Assembly: GCA_039931775.1 (NCBI GenBank)
Contig: JBDTRG010000189.1
Span: 1 to 64,000 of the forward strand
Direction of reading: 5' to 3'
Origin: CAIWHR01 sp039931775
GTDB lineage: Bacteria; Pseudomonadota; Gammaproteobacteria; Burkholderiales; Casimicrobiaceae
DNA: 64,000 nucleotides
Shown: piece by piece, positions 17,642 to 26,115 of the stretch
Position numbering within the stretch: the first letter of the stretch is position 1
Layout: the number at the start of each line of letters is the position of its first letter
Program-made: the position numbers and the translations under genes
Notes under the pieces: generated by a model
What the model was told of the DNA's origin: nothing
The model's input: only the letters and a program-made list of their open reading frames with translations
Databases searched by the model: none

Positions 17642-19312
17642 GTGAATGTCCTGAACCGCTTCAACGGCGCCCGCGAACGCTTCGCGAAGCGCTCGTCGCT
17701 TGCTTTGTGCGTCGCGTGCGGCACACTTTGGGCAACCCTCGCCGGCGCGGCGAGCCTGCCGGCGGGCTTCGGTGAAACCCTGGTGGTGAGCGGGCTCAAC
17801 CGCCCCACGGCGATGGCCCTGGCGCCCGACGGCCGGATATTCGTCACCGAACAGGACGGCACGTTGCGGGTGATCAAGGACGGCGTGCTGCTCCCCGCGC
17901 CGTTTCTGACGGTCACCGTCAGCAATTCAAATGAGCGCGGCCTGGACGGGGTGACGGTCGATCCGGATTTCGCCACGAACGGTTTTGTCTACGTCTACTA
18001 CACAGCCACCTCGCCCGTCATCCACAACCGTGTCAGTCGCTTCGTCGCGAACGGCGACGTCGCAGCGCCGGGTGAAACGATCGTCCTCGACCTCGATCCG
18101 CTTTCGGCCTCTTCGGTACACAACGGCGGCGCGATCCACTTCGGCAAGGACGGCAAGCTCTACGTCGCCGCCGGCGAAAATGGAAACAGCGCCAATGCGC
18201 AGACGCTCACCAACCTGCTCGGCAAGATACTGCGTATCGACGCCGATGGCGGGATTCCGACGGACAACCCGTTCTACGCGTCGGCGAGCGGCGTCAACCG
18301 GGCGATCTGGGTGCTCGGGCTGCGCAATCCATTCAACGTCGCGATCCAGCCGGGCACCGGCCGCATTTTCATCAACGACGTCGGCGAGAGCAGTTGGGAG
18401 GAAATCAACGACGGCATCGCGGGGTCGAACTACGGGTGGCCGAACTCGGAAGGCCCGGCGGTCAATGGCGGCGAACGCGCTCCCATCTACGCGTACAAGC
18501 ACAGCGGGTCGGGCGTCAAGGGTTGCGCGATCACCGGCGGCGCGTTCTACAACCCGTCGACCGCGCAGTTTCCCGCGGGCTACGCCGGGGGCTATTTCTT
18601 CGCCGACTTCTGCAGCGGATGGGTCAACAAGCTCGATCCTGCGAACGGCAACGCCGTCACCGCATTCGCCACCGGGATCGACCACCCCGTCGACCTCAAA
18701 GTCGACGATGCCGGCAGCCTTTACTACCTCGCCCGCGGCGGCGGCGGCACGCAGGGCGTCCTGTACCGGATCAACTTCCCGGCCTCCGCGGCCCCGACCG
18801 CGATCGCGTCGCGCAAGGCGCACGGCGGCGCCGGAACGTTTGACCTTCCGGTCGCGTCAACGCCGCTCAATCCCACGACCGAGCCGAGGTCCGGCGGAAC
18901 CGGCGGCAATCACACGATCGTGTTCACGTTCGATAAGCCGGTGACCGCGGGAACGGCGACGGTGACGGAGGGAACGGCCGTGGCCGGCGCGCCGACGTTT
19001 GCCGGCAACACGATGGTCATTCCGTTGAGCGGCGTCGCGAACGCGCAGTACGTGAACGTCTCCGCCTTGAGCGTCGTCGGCGCGGACGGCAGCACCGGCG
19101 GTGTGGCGTCGGCGCGCATCGGATTCCTGATCGGCGACGTCAACCAGAACCGCGTCGTATCGCTTGCCGACCTCGGTCTCGTCAACGCCCAGGTCGCGCA
19201 GTTCGTCACGGCGTCGAACTACCTTCAGGACGTCGACGCCAGCGGCACCCTATCGCTGGCCGACAAGGGCATCACCAACGGCATGGTCACCAAAGCGCTG
19301 CCGCCGCCCTGA
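17642..19312 (+). CDS. Soluble PQQ-type glucose/sorbosone dehydrogenase with C-terminal dockerin-like pair
   Basis: A 556-residue exported protein. A signal peptide ends near residue 40 (WATLAGAAS). The six-bladed beta-propeller of the GSDH family spans about 45-380: LNRPTAMALAPDGRIFVTEQ, HNGGAIHFGKDGKLYVAAGE, LGLRNPFNVAIQPGTGRIF and SNYGWPNSEGPA. A beta-sandwich segment follows (about 400-495) and then, at 498-556, two Asp/Asn-rich calcium-loop segments: GDVNQNRVVSLADLG and LQDVDASGTLSLADKG. These resemble type I dockerin repeats. The start is GTG 17642 with a gggga element. Oxidation of a sugar or polyol with PQQ is the family role; the dockerin-like tail suggests attachment to a partner. 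Confidence 0.88.
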   Translation: MNVLNRFNGARERFAKRSSLALCVACGTLWATLAGAASLPAGFGETLVVSGLNRPTAMALAPDGRIFVTEQDGTLRVIKDGVLLPAPFLTVTVSNSNERGLDGVTVDPDFATNGFVYVYYTATSPVIHNRVSRFVANGDVAAPGETIVLDLDPLSASSVHNGGAIHFGKDGKLYVAAGENGNSANAQTLTNLLGKILRIDADGGIPTDNPFYASASGVNRAIWVLGLRNPFNVAIQPGTGRIFINDVGESSWEEINDGIAGSNYGWPNSEGPAVNGGERAPIYAYKHSGSGVKGCAITGGAFYNPSTAQFPAGYAGGYFFADFCSGWVNKLDPANGNAVTAFATGIDHPVDLKVDDAGSLYYLARGGGGTQGVLYRINFPASAAPTAIASRKAHGGAGTFDLPVASTPLNPTTEPRSGGTGGNHTIVFTFDKPVTAGTATVTEGTAVAGAPTFAGNTMVIPLSGVANAQYVNVSALSVVGADGSTGGVASARIGFLIGDVNQNRVVSLADLGLVNAQVAQFVTASNYLQDVDASGTLSLADKGITNGMVTKALPPP

Positions 19313-19454
19313 CTCGAGGCGACGCGAACCCCCGTGGACACGCGGTAGTCGACCTCGCGGTGCAGCGGAAACGGGAGCGCCGTCGACGGCGTGAGCGCGG
19401 CAGCCCGCCGTCCCGTAAAATCGCGGTTTTCTACTTGCGGTGAAAGGACTTCTC

Positions 19455-19853
19455 ATGGCAACCGACCCTGGCCAACGCGCCGGCAGCCCGACGATGGATT
19501 CAACGTCCCTGTATCGGGAGGAAATATTCACCGATCGCGCCGTCGGTACGTTGCGCGTGCTGAATCCGGTGGCTGCCGACGGGACGCCGGATCGATCGCG
19601 CCCGACGATCTACACCGGCGAGGCCCAGTTGATGACGAACATGGGACCGTTGCCGATCAGCTTCGACGTCGCGGCGTCGACGCTGGCCGAGGCGGTCGCG
19701 AACTATGCCGAAGCGGCGAAGGAAGGCGTCGCGAACGCGATGCGCGAAATCGCCGAAATGCGCCGCCAGCAATCGTCCTCGATCGTGATTCCCCAAGGCG
19801 GGGCGCTCCCGCCGGGCGGGCCGCTCGGCGGCGGCAAGATCCAGCTGCCTTGA
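19455..19853 (+). CDS. Conserved hypothetical protein
   Basis: A 132-residue cytoplasmic protein starting MATDPGQRAGSPTMDSTSLY, with an aagga ribosome binding site before ATG 19455. The middle (TIYTGEAQLMTNMGPLPISF) looks like a short beta-rich domain and is followed by a long helix (AEAVANYAEAAKEGVANAMR) and a Pro/Gly-rich tail. I do not recognise a characterised family. Its stop overlaps the start of the next gene (TTGA), so the two are translationally coupled. Confidence 0.8.
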   Translation: MATDPGQRAGSPTMDSTSLYREEIFTDRAVGTLRVLNPVAADGTPDRSRPTIYTGEAQLMTNMGPLPISFDVAASTLAEAVANYAEAAKEGVANAMREIAEMRRQQSSSIVIPQGGALPPGGPLGGGKIQLP

Positions 19854-20155
19854 CGCTGGCCAAGGTCGAGGTCCGCCACAACGTGCAAGCGAGCCGATTC
19901 GAGGCGACCGTGGAAGGCAACCTCTGCGTCGCCGATTACACCCTCGTTGGCAACGTGATGCGGATCCACCACACCGAGGTTCACCCGTCGCTCGCGCGCC
20001 GCGGCATCGCCGGCGAGATCGTGAAGACCGCATTCGCCTACGCCGAGGCGAACGGGCTGAATGTCGAGCCGTGGTGCGGCTATGTGCGCGCCTACATGAA
20101 ACGCCACCCCGAAACGCAGCGCCTGTTGCCCGCCGATTTTCCGGCGCTGCGCTGA
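19850..20155 (+). CDS. GNAT-like acetyltransferase, YidJ/Gcn5-14 type
   Basis: A 101-residue single-domain protein of the small GNAT family (PF14542-like). It keeps the acetyl-CoA-binding block HHTEVHPSLARRGIAGEIVK and the downstream CGYVRAYMKRHPE, which is typical of this family. The substrate is not known. No ATG is available; TTG 19850 overlaps the previous stop by four bases and gives TLAKVEVRHN, the right N-terminal length. This TTG start is inferred from position and domain length. Confidence 0.87.
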   Translation: MTLAKVEVRHNVQASRFEATVEGNLCVADYTLVGNVMRIHHTEVHPSLARRGIAGEIVKTAFAYAEANGLNVEPWCGYVRAYMKRHPETQRLLPADFPALR

Positions 20156-20340
20156 TCGGGCTGCGCACGGCGCAGCCTGCGCTCGCGTCGGCTGCTACCG
20201 AACGTTTCACGCACCCCTCGGCCATGCGGCCAATGGCGAGGATCGTCGCACCTCGCGATGATCCTCGCGGAGGACGCGCGCCGGCTGGCTGAAGCGATCC
20301 GCGTCCTCCGCCGATTCGCAACCGCCACGGAGGCCCCGCC

Positions 20341-20526
20341 ATGCCGCACGCCCTCGATCCGACGCACATCGACAACCAGGCCCGCTACCTCGCCGCACTC
20401 GACGAGCTCGACGCACTGATGGCGGAAGAACCCGACAGCAGCGCCGGGCACCGCATCGACGAGCTCTTTGCGCTTATTGAAGACTACGAGTTGCGTCGCG
20501 TGGTGCAGGGCGCAACCACCGGGTGA
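20341..20526 (+). CDS. Small protein resembling the N-terminal segment of HigA-type antitoxins
   Basis: A 61-residue protein, MPHALDPTHIDNQARYLAAL onward, with a strong ribosome binding site (cggagg) before the ATG. The segment LDELDALMAEEPDSSAG followed by HRIDELFALIEDYE resembles the region that precedes the helix-turn-helix in HigA/XRE-type antitoxins, but no DNA-binding domain follows and no toxin gene is adjacent. It could be a truncated antitoxin or a free-standing small protein of that family. Confidence 0.65.
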   Translation: MPHALDPTHIDNQARYLAALDELDALMAEEPDSSAGHRIDELFALIEDYELRRVVQGATTG

Positions 20527-20536
20527 CGGCGCGCCT

Positions 20537-21487
20537 TCAGGCGGGGTCGTCGCCCGCGTCGAACACCGCCTCGGCGGCCGCCAGGTCTTCGGGCGCGAAT
20601 CCCACCGACTTGAACACGGTGATGTCGTCGTCTCGCGCTCGGCCCAGGTGCGCGCCGCGCGCAAGCTCGGCGAGCTCGGCCGCGATATCGGAAGCGTCGA
20701 TCGCACCGCTCGCCATCGCCTGGACGATGTCCCCGCCTTCCTTCAGCACCGCCGCGCGACTATCGACGACGATGAGGTTAGCGCGTCCGATCGCCTCGTC
20801 GTCGGTCTCGCGCATCGTCGACTTGAACGCCCCGACCAGATCGAGGTGCACGCCGCGCGGCAACCAGGCGCCGAGAACGATGGGCGCCGTCGAGAGCGTC
20901 GCGCACGACACGATGTCGGCTTCTGCGACGGCGCGCTCGAGGTCGTCGACCGCGATCACCGGCAGCCCTTCACTTTTCATCGCCTCGGCCGCGGCCTGCG
21001 CGTGCGCCGCCGTGCGACTCCACAGGCTCACGCGATCGATCGGGCGCACGTGCCGATGCGCTTCGATGAGCCCGCGCGCGATCCGTCCCGACCCCACGAC
21101 GACCAGGTGCCGCGCATCGCGGCGCGCGAGCTTGTCGGCCGCGTAGGCCGACGCGCCCGCGGTGCGGCGCGCCGTGATCTCCTCGCCGTCGAAGAGCGCC
21201 AGCGGCGCGCCGTTGACGGCGTCGAACAGCGCGTAGACCGCACCGACCGCGCGCTCGTTGCGGCGGGCGTTGCCGGGAAACACCGTGACAAGCTTTACGC
21301 CGATCCGCCGTCCTGTGCGCCAGGCCGGCATCAGCAGCAGCGACGCGATCGGCTCGCCGGGCACCTCGATCGGATGGTTGGCGCGAAGCGGCGCGGCAAC
21401 GTCCTCCTTCAGCATCGCGTCGAGCGCATCGAGCATCCGCGGCCATGGCAGCCGGGTGCGAATCGTTGCGGCGTCGAAATAGCGCAT
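20537..21487 (-). CDS. Ornithine cyclodeaminase / mu-crystallin family protein
   Basis: A 316-residue NAD(P)-dependent protein. It shows the substrate region GVKLVTVFPGNARRN, the Arg-containing ALFDGEEITARRTAGASAYA motif and a Rossmann segment VVVGSGRIARGLIEAH. Family members deaminate ornithine to proline or reduce delta-1-pyrroline-2-carboxylate; which reaction applies here is not decided by sequence. A much longer open frame continues upstream to 22567, but it lies antisense to nothing useful and overlaps putA; ATG 21487 (MRYFDAATIRTRL) is the family start. It is 29 bases behind putA, so proline/ornithine metabolism is the natural context. Confidence 0.9.
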   Translation of the reverse strand: MRYFDAATIRTRLPWPRMLDALDAMLKEDVAAPLRANHPIEVPGEPIASLLLMPAWRTGRRIGVKLVTVFPGNARRNERAVGAVYALFDAVNGAPLALFDGEEITARRTAGASAYAADKLARRDARHLVVVGSGRIARGLIEAHRHVRPIDRVSLWSRTAAHAQAAAEAMKSEGLPVIAVDDLERAVAEADIVSCATLSTAPIVLGAWLPRGVHLDLVGAFKSTMRETDDEAIGRANLIVVDSRAAVLKEGGDIVQAMASGAIDASDIAAELAELARGAHLGRARDDDITVFKSVGFAPEDLAAAEAVFDAGDDPA

Positions 21488-21516
21488 CGGTGCTGCGGCC
21501 CTTCGTTCGCGCGCGG

Positions 21517-24500
21517 CTACGCGTCGTCCTCGGCGAGCGAGAGCAACGCGGCGTTGCCTCCGGCGGCGGCGGTGTTGACCGTCACCACCCGCTCGACGAC
21601 AAGGCGCGCCCAGTCGTAACCACCGTCCGCATCGGGAACGATGATCGGCACGATCGCGCCGGTCGACGCGGCGAAATTCGCGCGTACGCGGTGCGCCTCG
21701 TCGTGACCGGTATCGAGCAGCACCGCGTCGACCGCGGAAGCGTCGATCCGGTCGACCAGCACGACCCGCGGGTCGTCGAGGATCTCGCGGACGCGCAGCG
21801 CGTTGAGATCCCGTCGCATGAGCGCCGTGTTGCCGACCGCCAGCGCGGCCTTGACCTGCGCCTTGAGCGCTTGCTCGTCGCCGGCAATGCACGCCACGAC
21901 GCCGCGCGGATGGAACTCGAGCGTGTTCGATTCGCCGGTCGGGCCGGGCAACGCGATGGCGGCCGTCGGCAGCGGCGAAGGCGCCCCGCGCATCAGTCGA
22001 CGGAGGTAGAGCGGCCCGCCCGCTTTCGGACCGGTGCCCGAGAGACGATGCCCACCGAAGGGCTGCACGCCGACGACCGCGCCGACGATGTTGCGGTTGA
22101 CGTAGACGTTGCCCGCGCGCACCCGCGCCAGAATCGCGGCGACGGTCTCGTCGATCCGCGTGTGAATGCCGTGCGTCAGTCCATATCCGGTTGCGTTGAT
22201 TGCGTCGACCAGCGCCGGGAGTTCGTCGCGCTTCCATCGCACCACGTGCAGCACCGGTCCGAACACTTCGCGGGTCAGCGCTTGCAGGCCGCGGATGCCG
22301 CCGAGATCCACCATCGTCGGGGCGACGAACGTCCCGCGCGCGCACGCCGCCGGCAGCTCCATCTCGGTGACAGCGAGACCGAGCGTGCGCATCTTCGCGA
22401 TGTGCGCGAGTAGAGGCACGCGCGCGTCGGCGTCGATGACCGGGCCGACGTCGGTGGCGAGTCGCCGCGGGTCGCCAATCGCGAGTTCGCGCATCGCGCC
22501 CGCGAGCATCTTCATCATTTCCGGCGCGACGTCCTCCTGCAGGCACAGCACACGCAGCGCCGAACAACGCTGGCCGGCGCTGTCGAACGCCGAGGTCAGC
22601 GCATCGGCGACAACCTGCTCGGGCAGCGCCGAACTGTCGACGATCATCGCGTTCATTCCGCCGGTTTCGGCGATCAGCACCGGATCGTCGTCGCGCTTCG
22701 CGAGCTGGCGGTTGATGAGCCGCGCGACCTCGGTCGAGCCGGTGAAGATCACCCCGGCGATGCGCGCATCGGCGGTGAGCGCCGCGCCGACCGTCTCTCC
22801 TCGTCCCGGCAACAGTTGCAGCGCTGCGACCGGCACGCCGGCTCTATGGAGGAGGCGCACCGCCTCGAACGCGATCAACGGCGTCTGCTCCGCCGGTTTC
22901 GCGAGGACCGGGTTGCCGGCAGCGAGCGCGGCGCTGATTTGGCCGACGAAGATCGCGAGCGGGAAATTCCACGGCGAAATCGCAACGATCGGCCCGATCG
23001 GCGATGCGGTTGATCTGCTTGCCTCGGCCCGCGCCTCACCCGCGTAGTAGCGCAGGAAATCGATGGCTTCGCGCACCTCGCCTACCGCATTGCCCAAGGT
23101 CTTGCCGGCCTCGCGTACGGCGAGCGCCAGAAACGTCGTGCGTTCGTCCTCGAGGAGATCCGCGGCGCGCTCGAGGCACGCGGCGCGCCGGTCCGCCGGC
23201 GTCGCCGACCATTCGCAACCGTGCGCGAGCGCGGCGGCGACCGCAAGCGTGACATCGGCGGGTGTGGCCTCGATCACCGTCCCGACCGTATCGCCGCGGT
23301 CGGTGGGATTGCGAATCGCGGTGCGCGGTCGCGCGGAATGGTCGACCGCTCCCGCGACGATCGGCGCCGCGTTGCGCGACACCGGGACGGCAGCCAGCGA
23401 CCTCGCCAGCGAAACGAGCTCGGCGTCATCGGCAAGGTCGGCACCCGGTGAATTCCGTCGCCCGGGCAACAGCGCGGCGGGCAGCGGTATGCCGGCGTGC
23501 GGCCGGCCGCCCGTCGCCTCGGCAACGGCCACCGGATCGACGACCAGCGACGCGATGCTGACGGTCGGATCGACGATCCGATTGACGAACGAGCTGTTGG
23601 CGCCGTTCTCGAGCAACCGGCGAACGAGGTAGGCGAGCAGCGTCTCGTGCGAGCCGACCGGCGCGTAGATGCGGCACGCGCCGTCGAGCTTGTCCTTGGG
23701 GACCACCTGGTCGTAGATGCTCTCGCCCATCCCATGCAGGCACTGGAATTCGTACTGCGCGTCGCCGGCGAGCTCATGGACCGCGGCGATCGTGAACGCG
23801 TTGTGGCTTGCGAACTGCGGATAGATCGCGTCGGGCGCTGCGAGCATCGCCTTCGTGCAGGCGAGGTAGGCGACATCGCTGTGCACCTTGCGCGTGAACA
23901 CCGGATAGTCGGGCATCCCATCCACCTGCGCCCGCTTGATCTCGGTGTCCCAGTACGCGCCCTTGACGAGCCGTACCATCAGCCGGCGGCGGTGCCGGCG
24001 GGCAAGCGCCACGATCCAGTCGATGACATGGCGCGCGCGCTTCTGATACGTCTGCACGACGAAGCCGATGCCCTGCCATCCGGCGAGCTCCGGATCGCCG
24101 GCGAGCGCTTCGAGGATGTCGAGCGACATGTCCAGCCGGTCCGCCTCCTCGGCGTCGATGTTGAAGCTGATGTCGTATCCGGCGGCCTGCTTTGCCAGCG
24201 CGACGACGCGTGGAACGAGCTCGGCGCGGACGCGCTCGCGCTGCGCGCGCGCGAACCTCGGGTGCAGCGCGGAGAGCTTTACCGATATGCCCGGTCCGGC
24301 GTAGATGCCGCGTCCCTTCGACGCTCGGCCGATCGCGTGGATCGCTGTCTTGTAGTCGATCAGGTAACGCTCCGCGTCGGCGGCGGTCATTGCCGCCTCG
24401 CCCAGCATGTCGAACGAGAACGTGTAGCCGCGCGCCTCGCGTTCGCGCGCATTCGTCAGCGCTTCTTCGATCGTGCGCCCGGTGACGAATTGCCGGCCGA

Positions 24501-25044
24501 GGAGGCGCATCGCCACGTCCACACCTTTGCGGATCAGCGGTTCGCCGCCTTTGCGCAGCAGCGAGCCGAGCGCCTGCTCGAGCGTCCCCTCGTTGCGCGT
24601 GTCAACGATCTTCCCGGTGACGAGCAGACCCCAGGCCGCGGCGTTCACGAACAGCGACGGCGACGCGCCGACGTGCGCCGACCAATCCCCGCGGCTGATC
24701 TTGTCGCGGATCAGCCGGTCGCGCGTGGCGGAGTCCGGGATGCGCAGCAACGCCTCGGCGAGGCACATCAGCGCGATGCCTTCGCGGCTGTCGAGCGAGA
24801 ACTCGAGCATCAACGCGTCCACGCCACCGGCGTTCGAGCGCTCGACGCGCACGGCCGAGGCGAGTGTCGTGGCGACCGCCTGGGCCCGCGGGAGTTGCCC
24901 GGGCGCAAAGCGCGCTTCGGCGATGAGCGCGCGAACGGTCTCGCTCTCATCGGCTCGGCAGGCTGCGGCGATGCGCTCGCGCAACGGCGCGAGATCGTCG
25001 TGCGGGTCGGGGGGCTCGAGGGCGAAATCGAATGCGGCGGTCAT
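21517..25044 (-). CDS. putA: Bifunctional proline dehydrogenase / L-glutamate gamma-semialdehyde dehydrogenase PutA
   Basis: A 1175-residue enzyme that oxidises proline to glutamate in two steps. The FAD-dependent PRODH barrel spans about 150-480 (GISVKLSALHPRFA, NIDAEEADRLDMSLDIL, RLVKGAYWDTEIKRAQ). The ALDH domain spans about 560-1010, with NPVLAKPAEQTPLIA, the AETGGMNAMIVDSSA block and the catalytic Cys in SAGQRCSALR. A C-terminal extension follows, as in type B PutA. The N-terminus (MTAAFDFALEPPDPHDDL) lacks the ribbon-helix-helix of trifunctional PutA, so the protein should not autoregulate; no regulator gene is adjacent. Confidence 0.96.
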   Translation of the reverse strand: MTAAFDFALEPPDPHDDLAPLRERIAAACRADESETVRALIAEARFAPGQLPRAQAVATTLASAVRVERSNAGGVDALMLEFSLDSREGIALMCLAEALLRIPDSATRDRLIRDKISRGDWSAHVGASPSLFVNAAAWGLLVTGKIVDTRNEGTLEQALGSLLRKGGEPLIRKGVDVAMRLLGRQFVTGRTIEEALTNAREREARGYTFSFDMLGEAAMTAADAERYLIDYKTAIHAIGRASKGRGIYAGPGISVKLSALHPRFARAQRERVRAELVPRVVALAKQAAGYDISFNIDAEEADRLDMSLDILEALAGDPELAGWQGIGFVVQTYQKRARHVIDWIVALARRHRRRLMVRLVKGAYWDTEIKRAQVDGMPDYPVFTRKVHSDVAYLACTKAMLAAPDAIYPQFASHNAFTIAAVHELAGDAQYEFQCLHGMGESIYDQVVPKDKLDGACRIYAPVGSHETLLAYLVRRLLENGANSSFVNRIVDPTVSIASLVVDPVAVAEATGGRPHAGIPLPAALLPGRRNSPGADLADDAELVSLARSLAAVPVSRNAAPIVAGAVDHSARPRTAIRNPTDRGDTVGTVIEATPADVTLAVAAALAHGCEWSATPADRRAACLERAADLLEDERTTFLALAVREAGKTLGNAVGEVREAIDFLRYYAGEARAEASRSTASPIGPIVAISPWNFPLAIFVGQISAALAAGNPVLAKPAEQTPLIAFEAVRLLHRAGVPVAALQLLPGRGETVGAALTADARIAGVIFTGSTEVARLINRQLAKRDDDPVLIAETGGMNAMIVDSSALPEQVVADALTSAFDSAGQRCSALRVLCLQEDVAPEMMKMLAGAMRELAIGDPRRLATDVGPVIDADARVPLLAHIAKMRTLGLAVTEMELPAACARGTFVAPTMVDLGGIRGLQALTREVFGPVLHVVRWKRDELPALVDAINATGYGLTHGIHTRIDETVAAILARVRAGNVYVNRNIVGAVVGVQPFGGHRLSGTGPKAGGPLYLRRLMRGAPSPLPTAAIALPGPTGESNTLEFHPRGVVACIAGDEQALKAQVKAALAVGNTALMRRDLNALRVREILDDPRVVLVDRIDASAVDAVLLDTGHDEAHRVRANFAASTGAIVPIIVPDADGGYDWARLVVERVVTVNTAAAGGNAALLSLAEDDA

Positions 25045-25157
25045 GACGCACCTCGTTGCGCGGGGCGGGCGGCGCGGCCTGCCGGGTTCGCGCCGGGCGG
25101 AAGGACGCCGATTCTAGCGCATCGCCGTACCGCGGCCCGGCTCGTCCCGATACGTTG

Positions 25158-25451
25158 CTACACCTCGAGAACCACCTCACCCGATACCGGGTCGGTGACT
25201 CCGAGCCCACCGCCCAGATCTTCGAGCGTGTCGCGGAACGAATCGAGCGACGCGATCATCTTCGGTCGGGCAGCGGACAGGTGTTGCATGCTCTCCCATT
25301 CGCCGATGATGCAGTAGGACCGGTCGCCGGTTTTGATGATCGAAAGGCGCCTGGATCCGGTGAAGTCGGCACGGGACTTCTGCTGTGCCGCAATGAACGC
25401 CGCCTCGCGGCCCGCCTTTACCCGACACCGTACGACGTTGAATGCGGTCAT
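25158..25451 (-). CDS. ABM-fold (antibiotic biosynthesis monooxygenase-like) protein
   Basis: A 97-residue single-domain protein of the dimeric alpha/beta-barrel ABM superfamily. It starts MTAFNVVRCRVKAGREAAFI and contains SCIIGEW-like core text (YCIIGEWESMQHLSAARP). A strong ribosome binding site (ggaggaa) sits before ATG 25451, which fixes the start over the upstream open frame. Family members cleave or oxidise small aromatic compounds or heme, and many have no known activity. The substrate is unknown. Confidence 0.85.
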   Translation of the reverse strand: MTAFNVVRCRVKAGREAAFIAAQQKSRADFTGSRRLSIIKTGDRSYCIIGEWESMQHLSAARPKMIASLDSFRDTLEDLGGGLGVTDPVSGEVVLEV

Positions 25452-25627
25452 GGCGATTCCTCCATAGATTGCGCGGCCGGTGTCGTTTCCCGATCGCCGA
25501 AGGGCCGCGCGACGGCGACAGGGTCCGTTATCATGCAACCGCATTGCCGAAGCCGCAATGCACGCGTCGCGCGAACGATATATAGAGTCTCGAGCCCGGA
25601 TCCTGGATCCTTAGCGAGGTCCCCGCC

Positions 25628-26092
25628 ATGAAGAAATTTGTTGCGCTCCTGCTCCTGCCGCTTGCCTCCGTGCTTCGGGCCGAACCCATTGGCGAGGTCG
25701 ACACGGTCTTCAAGTTCATCGGACCCGACCACAAGATCGTGGTCGACGCGCATGACGACCCGAGTGTCAGCGGCGTCACCTGCTACGTCTCGCGCGCCAA
25801 GACTGGCGGCATCAAGGGCGCGTTGGGCGTCGCTGAAGACAAGTCGGAGGCGTCGATCGATTGCCAGCAGGTCGGGCCGATCAGGTTTGCGAAACCGTTG
25901 CCGATGCAGGAGGAAATCTTCACCGAACGGATCTCGCTGGTGTTCAAGAAGATTCGCGTCGTGCGCATGGTCGACAAGGCGCGCAACACGCTGGTTTATC
26001 TGACCTACTCGGATCGGGTCATCGAGGGGTCGCCGCAGAACAGCGTAACCGCCATCGCCGTCGACCGATCCACGCCGATTCCGATGAAATAG
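25628..26092 (+). CDS. creA: CreA family protein
   Basis: A 154-residue periplasmic protein of the CreA family. A signal peptide (MKKFVALLLLPLASVLRA) precedes the conserved EPIGEVDTVFKFIGPDHKIV segment. Further family blocks are GVTCYVSRAKTGGIKG, SIDCQQVGPI and FKKIRVVRMVD followed by YLTYSDR, ending with SVTAI. Two cysteines (in VTCYV and IDCQQ) could form a disulfide. The function is unknown in any organism. No creBC-type two-component genes are adjacent. Confidence 0.95.
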   Translation: MKKFVALLLLPLASVLRAEPIGEVDTVFKFIGPDHKIVVDAHDDPSVSGVTCYVSRAKTGGIKGALGVAEDKSEASIDCQQVGPIRFAKPLPMQEEIFTERISLVFKKIRVVRMVDKARNTLVYLTYSDRVIEGSPQNSVTAIAVDRSTPIPMK

Positions 26093-26115
26093 GACGGCGG
26101 AGGGAGAGGACGACC

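Noticed and set aside
20537..22567. Long N-terminal extension of the ornithine-cyclodeaminase-like gene
   Set aside because: The extension lies within the putA gene in another frame and is Arg/Gly/Ala-rich; the family start is at 21487 behind putA.
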